Positions 23,186 through 34,273 of a DNA stretch of 64,000 nt are shown one piece after another; positions within the stretch are counted from its first letter, which is position 1, and each line of letters opens with the position of its first letter. Source of the stretch: Plantago major (taxonomy: Eukaryota > Streptophyta > Magnoliopsida > Lamiales > Plantaginaceae); the NCBI GenBank assembly GCA_026545765.1, contig CM048842.1:71661871-71725870 (forward strand), in the 5' to 3' direction. The notes under the pieces are model-generated. The model searched no databases. It was given only the letters and a program-made list of their open reading frames with translations, and was not told the DNA's origin. Made by a program: the position numbers and the translations under genes.

Positions 23186-24071
23186 TAAAGACTTTCTTAG
23201 TCACATGTGTACGACACACTCTATTTATGTATACTAGTTGTGATATTATTTTCCTATTTATTTAGATAATTAAAAAACAAGAAAAGTTTATTAAGTGATT
23301 TAATTTTTTAATAAGTTCAATGAAATAGCTTATTTCTTAAGAAAATTTATAAAGTGATCGAAAAAATGAGATTTACGTTTGCCAAACCATCTTATTTTGA
23401 TCACAACTCTATTCATAATCGTAGATCTTAAATACTTTTGTATTTCTTATGGCATTTTCCCATGAACCTCTAAATCACGAAGAGGCAAGCTTCTGCGCAC
23501 CACTTCTGAAGAGATCAAGAAACATACACTTCCAAGTATGAGTCTAAATTTTGGAACCTCGTATCCGTTTCGTTAAGAGTTAAGGTTTCATAATTCACTT
23601 TCTTTTGTTGTATATTGATCTCACCTGTGTATTTTTTTGGGGGGCATTTTGCCATGAACTTTCCACTAAGCATGAGAGGGCAAATTTCTGTGCATCACCT
23701 TCGAAGAAACACACACTTTTAGAAGGGATAAGTTTTAGTACTAAGTTTTAACTTTGTTGGACTTTTCTATTCTCAAGTCGGTTTCGTATCTACCTATCCG
23801 TTTCGTCAAAGCCCAAAGGATAGGATTTCGACAAATTCAGTTTCTTTGCTGTATTGATTTCGACTTTCCCTAGAATAGAGTTGTGCGTAAAATAACTCAG
23901 TGTCGAGCTCCACCGAAGCAGCTAACCAGAGGTGTAGAATCAACTGCTGAGAAGTTTAAGTTTTTCAAATTATTGTGACACTTTGAAGATAAGGATAAAC
24001 AAAGCTATTCAACTGTAGGGGGACAGTGACTTGATGGAAATCAATTGGTGGATCATATAACATTGGAGATA
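23186..24071. promoter_or_regulatory. Upstream region of NdhS
   Basis: No gene seen. Two diverged copies of a roughly 200-bp stretch are present, around 23,455 and 23,645, sharing GGCATTTTGCCATGAAC-like and AGGCAAGCTTCTG/GGGCAAATTTCTG, GCACCACTTC/GCATCACCTTC and GAAACACACACTT motifs. The promoter of NdhS must lie in its right end. Confidence 0.4.
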
Positions 24072-24119
24072 TTTTGTGGCTAAAATTTGAACCCATTTTG
24101 TGGCTAAAATTTGAACCCC
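24072..24119 (+). repeat. 24-bp tandem duplication in NdhS leader
   Basis: TTTTGTGGCTAAAATTTGAA occurs twice, 24 bp apart, directly upstream of the NdhS start. Because 24 is a multiple of 3, an upstream ATG (24,074) stays in frame with the gene. Confidence 0.9.
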
Positions 24120-24154
24120 CATTATCATCACCATTCTGCAAGTTTCACACCATC

Positions 24155-24853
24155 ATGGCTTCTCCTTTGCGCCTTCCAACTCTTCAAGGTACTCTTCTAA
24201 ACAAATCCCAGTTTCTTGGCCAAACCAACTTTGCTAATTCAACTCACAAACCAAATCTCACATTCCAAAAACACAGAACTATTGCCTCAGCCAAGTTCAA
24301 CCTCTATGAAATCCTTGGAGGCAGAGGCCTTTGCAATGGTGAAGCAGGCCTTGAGCAAGAGCTAAAGAAAGCGGTATCAAGCAAACCATCACCGGTTACA
24401 ACTACAACTTCATCATCAACTGAAAAAGAAGAAGTTCCAACTGTACCAGAAGATGGATTTGACAAGGAGATGTTAGGTCTGACTGGTGGATTTCCAGGGG
24501 GTGAAAAGGGGCTCCGGAAGTTCATTGAGCTAAACCCACCTCCTGAAAAAAAGGAGACTTCAGCCAGTTATGGGTTTGATCAGAGCCTGGTGAAGAAGCC
24601 GAAACCTCCAGAGCTTCCTCTGCTTTTACCTGGAATGATTGCCATTGTCAAGAATCCGAAGAATCCATTCTACATGTACTGTGGCATTGTGCAGAGGATA
24701 ACTGATGGAAAGGCTGGTGTGCTATTTGAAGGCGGGAATTGGGATAGGCTTGCAACGTTCAGGCTTGACGAGCTTGAGCGCCGCAAAAAGGGTCCACCAA
24801 TGGTGAATCCAAAGTCTGCAATTTTTGAAGAAATGGAGGAGAAGAGTGCATGA
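24155..24853 (+). CDS. ndhS: NAD(P)H-quinone oxidoreductase subunit S, chloroplastic (NdhS/CRR31)
   Basis: Single exon, 232 aa from MASPLRLPTLQ. An N-terminal Ser/Thr-rich plastid transit region is followed by FNLYEILGGRGLCNGE, LTGGFPGGEKGLRKFIELN and an SH3-like C-terminal domain (about residues 155-212: PGMIAIVKNPKNPFYMYCGI, GGNWDRLATFRLDELERR). NdhS forms part of the stromal ferredoxin-binding site of the chloroplast NDH complex, which drives cyclic electron flow around photosystem I. I chose ATG 24,155 over the in-frame ATG at 24,074. The extra residues come from a 24-bp duplication, and MASP resembles normal transit peptide starts. Homologue in memory: At4g23890, next to the PH and NDPK genes, as here. 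Confidence 0.95.
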   Translation: MASPLRLPTLQGTLLNKSQFLGQTNFANSTHKPNLTFQKHRTIASAKFNLYEILGGRGLCNGEAGLEQELKKAVSSKPSPVTTTTSSSTEKEEVPTVPEDGFDKEMLGLTGGFPGGEKGLRKFIELNPPPEKKETSASYGFDQSLVKKPKPPELPLLLPGMIAIVKNPKNPFYMYCGIVQRITDGKAGVLFEGGNWDRLATFRLDELERRKKGPPMVNPKSAIFEEMEEKSA

Positions 24854-25400
24854 TCTTGTTTTTTCTTCATTTGGTCTTTTGTACTTTGCATGTACATAAC
24901 TCATAACTGAGTTCTGAAAAAGCATTTCCGCCTTGTTTAGCGGTCATTTCCCTGTGCATTATCCAATAATCTTTTCTGTTCCCAAACTCTAGCGTACTCA
25001 TAATCATTCAGCAATTCCACCAAATGGCAGCTAAGCTTAACTTCTAACAGAACTTTAAAGTCAAGAAAGCTTAGTATTTACTGATAGGATCAAATTCGAA
25101 GGATAAATAAAACGCACATTCAAATACCATTTTCATTTTGATCAGGAATCACAATTATATCATTTTGCGTTTGAATAGCAAGAGTTCTTCTGTTGAGAAG
25201 ACTCAAATTTATGAAAGAGGTTTAAACAGAGAGATTAAGATATCATGTAGAGCATACATGAGTTGCAAAATATTTGCCTTTTCACTGCAAAAATATACAA
25301 GTACTTCATCTGTTTCTCAGTCATTTTGGAACAACAACAAAGCAACTTAACTGGATTGAATGATGTCCTCTACCAACAAGGCTCTGCCGGAGGTCAGAGT
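24854..25400. other. 3' flanks of NdhS (plus) and the 72-aa gene (minus)
   Basis: Convergent gene ends; both 3' UTRs should lie here. Nothing else recognised. Confidence 0.4.
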
Positions 25401-27918
25401 TCAGAAACAGCCACCCAACTGTCAAAAGAGCAAATAGATTAACTTGACATGTAGACAGAGAGGCATATACTAAACCAGCAGTGATGTTTAATATAAATGG
25501 CAGGTGTCAACACTTTTCATCATATCATATGAAGTATTTTCTCCATGTTGTCAATCGTTTTGCAACAAGAACACGTGAGAAGACAATTAATTGCTATGTA
25601 GCTATAAACGCTTCATGCAAAAAACGATGACATGCAACGGTAGAAAATTATCACAAATGCTGTAGAATGCTGTTATAGGTTTCTTCATCCGTGTAAAGCT
25701 CTAATAAGCACCAGTTTTCAACGTTTGATGGTAAAGAAGAGACATAGTGTCAAAATGCATTATTAACCAGCAACTAGATATTGCTGAAGACATTGGAAAC
25801 ACTTGAAGCGTATTAGGCCGGCATAAAGTAACGGGACAAAAGGATATCTTATACTCTAAATCTGAATTAAGTAGTTTGCATACCATGACTGCATCTATCT
25901 CCTCCTGGGTCACTGGAGTTCTTTTTGGTTGATCAGATGCTTTTCCACCCGATGATGTGCGGGTTGGAGCCCTAAAAATTCTTCTAAAGATATCTTCATT
26001 TGAAGACATATCTTCGGTCTTGAGTGTTGTGCCTGACGAAGAATGATTTTTTACATTTACACAATTGAGCAACATTGAGATGATGCAAAGAATCCAAGTT
26101 GGTAGATAAAACCAAGGAGTATAGTTAAAAACCGACGTGAGAACGACCCAAAACCACATAATGTATATAGTAGATACCACAGGTGATAAGAAAATGAGGC
26201 AAAACATCAGGGACCTGAAGAACTTCCTAACAACACAATGTGATGGCAGATAACAATGACAAGAATCCTTCAGATGTAAAATTACAGGTACTCTATATTG
26301 TCTAAATCTTGTTTACAAGACCACAGTCAACCTGATGTTTCTAAGAGGCTCATGTGATAACTGATGATATCTTCGTCTTAGAGCTCCTTCATAATCCCTC
26401 AAAAACTTTAGCAAAATATCATTCAAGATATATATCCACTATCCAGTAGCAAAGGGCATTTAACAAGACAAGAAGCATACGTTGCTCCACAACACAAGTC
26501 ACAAGGAAGTGCCATAACACTTGTGTACTTGCTGACCATTGGTTTCGTAAAGACCATTTAGTCATTGACATTTTAAGTTTAGTACCTGCCCCATCCCAAA
26601 AGGTGTGGTGGTAGTGGTGTAGGGCTTGAGGCTACCAACTGCTACCAGAAGGGATGGTTGCAACTGGTGAAAGAGTCTAACAGAGGATAATGAATTCCAT
26701 GAAGGAGTACACTTCTCTGTCTCTCTTGAACAAGTAGATAGATGGGCAAAAGGAGGGAACATATATGGTTTAGAATCTTCAATTCTTCATTAAACTAGTA
26801 TATAATCTAAAATCTTCATCAAACTCAGAGTATCCAGTTTCCAATCAACCTACGAGATTATTTTTCAGTTTTGCTGTTCTACTTCATAAATTATTTCCAA
26901 AGAAAAAAACAAACTGTATTACCATTTCTCTTTAAGGAGTATCTGTTTCAGTTTTGTCATTCAGACAGCTGCACAAGTCGATGGCAACATTCTTAAACAA
27001 AGATCAATCAAACTGAATACTGAAGAGTGATGTAGTGCACACAGGAGACAGGACTAACAAGCAACTATGGCTCCTGAACGTCAACTTCTCACTGGCATCT
27101 TCTCTTGAATATTCAACAGCTCAAACCAAATATTATAGACAAAGAACCTCCCCTTCATGGAGATCCTCCAAGGATCTCCATATAGGAGAGCCTCAAAGGA
27201 TCTCCATATAGAACACACGTATTTTGTAGAGTAATCTAAGCAGGTGATCTCACCCGTCATAAGGCAGAAACATTCACAGCTCACTGAATCAACTTTTCCT
27301 ACTCAACAAATTTCCATTTCTTACATCTAGAGGCTACAATTAGGTAGAATTTAAACACCATTTCACCATATTGCTCCCCCTCATGTACTGAAAACTTGAA
27401 TATGCCATTTCCCATGAGAAATATCAAACATGTTAACTTCCCTCACACCGAAAATACACACACAAGGCATGACAAATTGCACAAGAATGAAATCCATTTA
27501 ACAAGATTTGGCAAGGAAGTATCCAATTGTGCAATGAAGCATTGTAGATTCAAAACAGCTGTCAATACTCAAAAAATATGAAGCAAACAACATGTTAGAT
27601 TCATGATGTGGATCAGAATTCACAGCAGTTTACAAGCTTTTTTCCGATATAAAACAGCTAATAATTTCAGAAGCTGAAAATCTCAAGCTACATGATTACT
27701 ACTAGTTCGTTGAGCTTGGAGAATTTACAACTGTAAGCTAAATTTTCAGATTTGCTTTCCCATGAGCAATAGAAGGGGGTCAATAGTCCGCACAATTATT
27801 CACGAAACTGAGAAATAAGAATAAAATTGAGCTCTTGTAAGATAGTTTAACAAAAAGGATTCGTACCAGAGGGTTTTGGATGCCTCTGTGGAAACTTGAT
27901 GAGCGGGATCCTCTTCAT
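25401..27918 (-). CDS. Conserved small protein, 72 aa, ending LGGCF (KGD4/MRPS36-like?)
   Basis: Three exons on minus: 27918-27867 (MKRIPLIKFPQRHPKPS), 26032-25884 and 25418-25401, an exon of only 6 codons including the stop (LGGCF*). Phases agree and the total is 219 nt. The middle exon gives EDIFRRIFRAPTRTSSGG and PKRTPVTQEEIDAVM. The short basic N-terminus plus a C-terminal [KR]-x-P-x-x-x-EEI-x-x-[IVM]-x-x-GG pattern resembles the KGD4/MRPS36 adaptor of the mitochondrial 2-oxoglutarate dehydrogenase complex; this is a motif-level inference only. It probably corresponds to the small gene At4g23885 (memory, unsure), which fits the collinear block. Exon 1 and the upstream region are duplicated at 31.14 kb. 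Confidence 0.75.
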
Positions 27919-29080
27919 CTCTTTGCCTTCTTCACTGTTGCGTATAATTTTCTGTGCGTCAACACTCTGATTTTATTTCAATCAAGACGTGCTTCCATTT
28001 CTAAGTGGGCCGTTTGTCAGAATTCATACATCTGGGCTCATTGCAACTGGAAATTGAACTGGATCCTTAGAGAATTTCGGGCCTAGGCCCAATCAAAATG
28101 CAGAGAACGAACATCACGTGTCTATTTCGCAGCCATTTTAAATCAACAAAACATATATTTAAAAAGAACTAAAGCCACCTCTTTTAACCTGATTTTCTTT
28201 ATTTTTATCAACTTTTATGTATTTATTTGTATATTCGAGATGTTTGGTAGCATTAATAAATCTTAATAGGTGGATATATAAACATATACTGATATATATA
28301 TAAACTCATACTATTAACATGTTTAGTAGACGATAGAATTCCTATCATGAATTAAAAGATGTAATGAAAAGTACATGTGATCAAAGTCAAATTCATAATA
28401 TTGAGTTAAATGTCGGCCCGGTGTATAAGTATGGATTGACTCGAATTTCACATAAAATACTAAACACAAATTACTGTCTAATATATAAATCATTATATTG
28501 ATTTATACCGCCTTAACGTCCAACGTATTTTTTTCACCATATAAATATTTTATAAGCTAATTTGTATTTCTTCACGTTATAGCTAATTTGTATTTCTTTT
28601 TTATTGGTTTAGTTGCACATGCATTTTTTTGGTAATTGAGGTGCAAAATTGGTGTTCCACCCCACTTTTTCCCTAATAAAAAAGAGGAAAGTCGAATCAT
28701 AATCATTTTTTTTTTTTTTTCTCTCTAAACGCTCATAGTCAAGCCATCACCTATTTTGAAAGTAGGAAGTGAGAACGAGGAAGTTTATGTTTTCGTTGAA
28801 CGAAGGAAAAATTGAAAAGGTGGAAAAATATTATGAAGTTGACTATGAGGGTGTTTCATATTTGCAATTCATGACATTTATTTAATCCATACCGATTTAT
28901 GATATTTTGGATTTATAATATTTCGTAGAATTTGTAATTACGACATAATATTTGAAGTACATATACATTTTATAAAGTGGCATAATTGAAATAGTAGTGG
29001 TAGTACCACCTTGTGCGCTTTTACTACAAGTGTTTATAAGACCTCGTTAAATGTTCAATTATGCTCTTTCTGAATGTTGA
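27868..29080. repeat. Segmental duplication, copy 1 (exon 1 and upstream region of the 72-aa gene)
   Basis: Blocks 27,878-28,090, 28,660-28,860 and 28,960-29,080 match 31,141-31,355, 31,374-31,580 and 31,650-31,745 in the same order and orientation. Shared strings include ATACATCTGGGCTCATTGCA, GTCAAGCCATCACCTATTTT (one mismatch) and AAGTGGCATAATTGAAA. Copy 1 has about 500 bp of extra AT-rich sequence (28,140-28,650). Confidence 0.85.
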
Positions 29081-29648
29081 TCATGGCCTCTGCAACGGTA
29101 CATGAATGGTTTGCCATATATTTAGTTCACATATTATAGATGCAGGGGTTTCCAGAGTTTTTTTTTTACCAAAGACTCCTAAATTGAACCATCTGAAGAT
29201 GCATTGTTACCGTTCAAGATGACGCATACACAGTTTCTAGTGCGACTTACCCTTTGCTCTGACCATCAATAAATCACAATGCCAAACTATACCACATGTT
29301 GGAATTTACTTACCTGAGCATTTTTTTCTTAACCATGAACAATCATATGTCACCCTACCAAGGGGTGTTTTACAAGGAGGGCGACCTAGAGGGATGCGAA
29401 GGAGTTTACACGAGAAATGCAGTATATCCATAAATTTTTACAAAGTTGTCAAACAATACCTGGTACAATCTTTATATTTTATCTACCTTAACCTTGATTA
29501 CTGTTTAATTTGTGGTTTTTAACTTCCAATCAACCTGCACTTTCTCATTTTTATGTTATTTTAGTAATGCAACCACAAGTAATACAATTATACAAATATG
29601 CATGTTTATCTCTTCATTTCCATTATAACACAACTATTGTCTATTGCA
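29081..29648. other. Intergenic, AT-rich
   Basis: No coding exon, RNA gene or recognisable repeat found. Confidence 0.35.
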
Positions 29649-30061
29649 GACTGTTTGGTATTCATTTAAAGTGAATTATTCATCTGTTAAAATGTTTCAG
29701 GGTATTTGTTTTGTATCCTCTACAGTAAAAAATTTAACTCAATTTTTTTTCTCCACTAAACAATCATTATATTTACACCCTACTCTTACTTTCTCTTTAC
29801 TTTTTCTATCAAACTAACAATCTTAAACCAATCAAACAACATTTAAACCAATCAAATAATCTTAAAACATATCAAACACATCATTTCTTTCTTACACACA
29901 TAACTTTATTCTTACACACCCTATATAACAACCCTATAAACCCTATAAGTTTTTAATTCTGTTCCAAATACCATACTTTATAACTCACCTTTAACTCAGT
30001 TACTATTCATCAACTAATTTTTTTTCCTTAAATCACTTTTTAAACTCTATACCAAACAGTC
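29649..30061. mobile_element. MITE, GACTGTTTGGTAT family, copy 2
   Basis: Starts GACTGTTTGGTATTC and ends ATACCAAACAGTC, a 13-bp inverted terminus. It is the best preserved of the copies in the window; no coding capacity. Confidence 0.75.
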
Positions 30062-30750
30062 AATTGGTGTTTATGATTTATTATAAGATGTGTTCTACTT
30101 CAAGAACCATTGTATATGAACTTACAGAATAACAACATTTCTTAATTAAGTGATACTTTGTGGTTCATTTCGAGTTTTATAACTCTTCCTAATTTCGTCT
30201 AAATCTCATCTTTACATACCTTAAAAATCTAAATAAATGAAAGATTATATACACATATAATTATTGATCGTGACAAGTATACGTATTATTAAATAAAAAT
30301 ACAACAAATTTCTTGTACTTTATTCGTTTTTCTTTATGCTTTATTCAATTTTTCTCTTACTTCATTTATTCAAACTAGTACTTTTTAAATATAATTATAT
30401 ATATATATATATATATATTTCACTTTTAAAATCTATATGAGGCCACATGAAGTTGTGCTTGGGCGAAGGGAGTAGAATATTAAAAGAAGAAAAAAAAAAA
30501 AAACAGTTGTTACGCGTAGGGCGAGACGTGTATTTTAAGTATAATCATAATAAGACGTTTGCATTAAGTTTGTAAAATGTCAACATCTGTACATTCCGTT
30601 GTTTTACCCGGCCGGCCTCGGATTATCCTATATGTCTAGGTACTCTTATAAAAAAGCTACTGCTAATTAACAGTTCATTTCATTACATGTGTTAATTAAA
30701 GTCTTCAATATTCACTAGCAGGAGCTCCGGAAGAAGAAAACTGAGAGAAG
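30062..30750. other. Intergenic and candidate promoter of the 90-aa ORF
   Basis: AT-rich with a (TA)n run at about 30,396-30,418 and an A-run near 30,490. A TATA-like CTTATAAAAAAG lies at about 30,644, about 105 bp before the ATG at 30,751. Confidence 0.4.
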
Positions 30751-31023
30751 ATGAATGCAGACATGACTAACAGTTCATCGCCGGCAGGAGGAGGAGCAGA
30801 AGAAGAACCGGATAGTGATGATACTTCTTGGGTTCTAGTCGAAAAAGATGACGTAATAGAAGCACCACTACTACAGGAAAAACACGACGATCACTCTTCG
30901 TGGCTTATGATTGAGATGCGTGGTGCTAGCGTGAAAACATACAATGTAGTCAAAGTTGTTTTAGTTATCATTGAACTTTTGAAAATCATGAATTCAATGT
31001 ACAACAACGGATCTCTTGGTTAG
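30751..31023 (+). CDS. Hypothetical 90-aa protein
   Basis: Open frame MNADMTNSSSPAGGGAEEEP... with an acidic N-terminal half (DSDDTSWVLVEKDD, HDDHSSWLMIEM) and a hydrophobic or amphipathic C-terminal segment (YNVVKVVLVIIELLKIM, about residues 65-82) that might be membrane-associated. The two halves repeat a similar acidic-Trp motif (DDTSWVLVEK and DHSSWLMIEM). A TATA-like box upstream and codon content unlike the flanks support a real gene. I do not recognise the family and no intron is needed. It could equally be a chance ORF or a gene fragment carried in with the flanking duplication. Confidence 0.45.
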   Translation: MNADMTNSSSPAGGGAEEEPDSDDTSWVLVEKDDVIEAPLLQEKHDDHSSWLMIEMRGASVKTYNVVKVVLVIIELLKIMNSMYNNGSLG

Positions 31024-31139
31024 ACATGTACTTCATCGGCCTCGGACTCAACTTCCCTGTGGGTTGGGGTATCCGGATATGTTTTAAGATAAAAGTAAAT
31101 AAAGTATTCCAGTAGAAATGAAAATAAAGTTAAGCATGA
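31024..31139. other. Stowaway-like half element
   Basis: CGGACTCAACTTCC and AATAAAGTA-type units resemble the Stowaway family at 53,685-53,925, but only one end is recognisable. Confidence 0.35.
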
Positions 31140-31745
31140 GCGTTTTGGATGCCTCCGTGGAAACTTGATGATCAGCGGGATCCTCTTCATCTCTTTACCA
31201 TCTTCACTGTTGCGTATGATTTTCTGCGTGTCTGTGCGTCAACACTGTGATTTGATTTCAATCCATACGTGCTTCCATTTCTAATTAAGTGGGCCGTTTA
31301 TGAGAGTTCATACATCTGGGCTCATTGCAACTGGAAATTGAAGTGGATCCGGGTCGAGGCCCAATTAGAAAAGAGAAAAGAGGACAGTAAAGTCAATCAA
31401 CATTTCCTTCTGTTTCTAAGTGCTCGTAGGCACCACTCACCACAACCTCATAGTCAAGTCATCACCTATTTTAGAACTTGGAAGTAGGAAGTAGGAACGA
31501 GGAAATTTATATTTTAGTTGAACCAAGGAAAAAATGTAAAGAAAAATATTATCAAGTTGACTATAAGGGTGTTTCTTGCTTGCAATATATTTATGAAACT
31601 ATTTTGAAATTTTGATCATACGTATATATAAGATATTTAGTATTTAGACCTTATACAAAGTGGCATAATTGAAAGAGTAGTGGGAATAACACCTTTTGTG
31701 ATTTTACTAGGAGTTTATGAGATCCCGTTAAATGTTCCATCGCCT
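31140..31745 (-). pseudogene. Segmental duplication, copy 2, with orphan exon 1
   Basis: This holds a copy of exon 1 of the 72-aa gene (minus, ATG at 31,190; MKRIPLIIKFPRRHPK with one inserted codon), but the donor site and the remaining exons are absent. The upstream region matches copy 1. A shorter third trace (TTTATGAGATCACGTGAAAT) lies at about 31,985-32,035. The orphan exon is not expected to yield protein by itself, but its promoter may still fire. Confidence 0.75.
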
Positions 31746-32041
31746 GTGTTTGTGTTTTATATTATGGCTTTTGAGTGAGATTTACTTTAGAATCTCTGAT
31801 TTTAGCTTATGTTATTTTTGTATGAAATTAATTGAACTTATTTATAGTATAAAAAAGTTAAGCAGGACTAAATTGAACTGAATTAAAATTAATAATTTTT
31901 AAATAAAAAGAACATAGCTAATGTATATTAGCAACACCGAATTTCTATTTCAATATTGTACTATGAAATTGTAGTGTAACAAAGTGCGGTTTTACTGAAA
32001 GTTTATGAGATCACGTGAAATTATTCTCCATGTTCTCTATA
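31746..32041. other. AT-rich intergenic
   Basis: Apart from the third trace of the duplication near 31,985 nothing is recognised. Confidence 0.35.
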
Positions 32042-32795
32042 GGCCTGATTGGTAGAGGAAGGTGCAATTTCGGGTCAACCATTAAATTATTTCACTTTGG
32101 TGAAAGTTGCAATTCTGGAGATTTCGCTCGCCGGAAATGCACTCGATTGGTGGACGTTTTTGCACTCGTTTAGTGCAAAAACGCTGTTTGCATAATTTGA
32201 TTGGTAGCATTTGTACTTGTGCGTTTAGTCACCTACTTTCCACTCGAAGATGATCAGCTGAAGCGAAAATCGCGGATCCAGAGGCGAAATCCTCAGATCC
32301 AAAAACGTCCCCAACGGATTCTTCGATCCAGCCACAAACTGAAGGATAGAAAGAAAGGAAATGAGGAGTAGATCACGAATATGTAAAGAAACGAAGCGTT
32401 GGAGTAGAAAATACCTGAAGAATAGTGGATGGAGACAGCTTGAGCTCAACAATGGTGGAAAGCTTGGAGAAGAAAATGGTTAAGGGCTGCTTATATATGG
32501 AGGCAAGAACAAGGGTGGGGTTTTCGAGTGGCATTTCGGTGATTTCGTGATCCATGGGGTCGAATTGGACAATCCGCAAGGTCAAATTTTCACACCTTAG
32601 GGTGCAATCCGAAATGCATTGGGGGGGGGGGGGCATGTATTTCGAAACCACCATTTCAGCGCGTTTCGAAACACATCTCGGTCAGAATACCCGAGCAGCC
32701 AAACGCACAAACAGGGTGGAAAAAGCGTACTAATCAAGTGCAATTACACGGTCAAACACCTGTTGGGGTGCAAAATACCTCTACCAATCAGACCC
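32042..32795. mobile_element. Non-autonomous TIR element (PIF/Harbinger-like)
   Basis: Left end AGGCCTGATTGGTAGAGG and right end CCTCTACCAATCAGACCCT form inverted termini of about 17 bp. The 754-bp interior has no transposase and contains a run of 14 G near 32,622. The GGCCTGATTGGT terminus recurs at about 9865-9877. The target duplication was not resolved, so the superfamily is tentative. Confidence 0.65.
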
Positions 32796-32961
32796 TATGT
32801 TTATGTCTCAAATGCTTTTGAGTTTGTCAGTGAAATTCGCAATTAGATTTTTAATTTGAGCTGTTTCCTCTTATGTATACTAACAAAAACCAAATTTCTC
32901 TTTTAATATCGTGTTTGGCGAGGCTAGCGGTTTGGCGAAAATCGAAATAGACAATTATGTA

Positions 32962-33232
32962 AATGCATGACAATTAAAAAAGAAAATTGAAAATTTAAGA
33001 TTGGGACGAAGATAGAATATAAACTGCATCAAAAATGGATACACATAGAGTCTCTATTAACCAAGGATAAAAGAAAACAATTTTCAGGATCATTTCCATT
33101 GTTTTCTTTTATCCTTGGTCAATATAGACTCTATGTGTATCCATTTTTGATTAAGTTTATATTCTATCTTCCTCTAAATCTCAAATTCTCACTTTTCTTT
33201 TTAATTGTCTCAATCTTAACTTTTCATGCATT
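32962..33232. repeat. Near-perfect foldback, 120-bp arms
   Basis: The arm 32,962-33,081 and the arm 33,098-33,232 are reverse complements with few differences near the loop (for example ATGGATACACATAGAGTCT paired with AGACTCTATGTGTATCCAT). The spacer is only 16 bp. A transcript would fold into one long hairpin. It could be a foldback MITE or a young inverted-duplication small-RNA locus. Confidence 0.85.
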
Positions 33233-34273
33233 AAAAAATCAAAATGAAAAACATATCTGGTATGCATATTCACCATCTCTGATACATTATTCATCAGTCT
33301 CACACTTTATCTCATATTTTTATCACTTAACCTTTCATTTTATTAACTAGAATCACGACACACGCTACGCGTGTAAAGCGTATTCCGGATCTGCACTATG
33401 TTTGCTAAATCCCATGCATGAAAAGACATATTATTACTCAAATTGACTGATATCAGTACTCCATCCTGCATAATGTCATGAATTTGTCATTTATAGCCGT
33501 ACTACAAAGCTTCATATGCCACTAATAAAGCAAGCTACCGAACTAATAATAAACAATCTCAACTTAACATACAAATTACTCATCTTGACATTAAATTTTT
33601 TCACATTTTTCTACTTTTTATCATTATTTTACATTTTCACCAAAAAGTCTAAAACTATGAAATGTTATGTTTAAGAGCACGATTTTTTAGAAGCACATCA
33701 TGGTCATCAATCTCCATTCTTTCCCCATTTCCAAACAATAATACATCTCCAAACCCGTAATTCTCATACATTAGTCTACTACCACAGCAACATTGGCAGG
33801 ACTGCTGGAGCACAAGTCTGCACTTTATTCCAAATAAGGCAAACACTAATGCAGCAATTCTCTTTGCCTTTCCTTTCTCGGGGCCTCCATATTAGCTCTA
33901 TGCTATTTGACACGTGAATACACTCAGTTGTTTTGGAGAAGCATATGATGCAATTTTCATCTACCTGCAGGCATAAAAAAGAAGCACAATAGCTTTATCA
34001 TGTTGCAACATATTCAAATTGAGGCAAATATATCTAACATTCAAGGAAAACGATAAAAAGGCAATACAGAATCTTACATGTGGATTAGTTTTCAGAACAG
34101 AGTTGATGATCTTTATATTGCCCCCATCTATATACGGGTGGAATGCTTTTCATATCTGTAAGTTGTCAAAATTGTAAGATAAACAACAAAAAGTCTGTCC
34201 CATTCATCCTCTGGATCATACGTGATAGTTTTTTACGGAAGGATTGAGATCTTTTTATCATTAGTGGCTTGAA
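33233..34273. other. Intergenic
   Basis: No intact gene. A minus-strand frame at 33,655-33,846 (MFALFGIKCRLVLQQ) may belong to the decayed gene at 34,274-34,591 but cannot be linked by clear splice sites. Confidence 0.35.
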
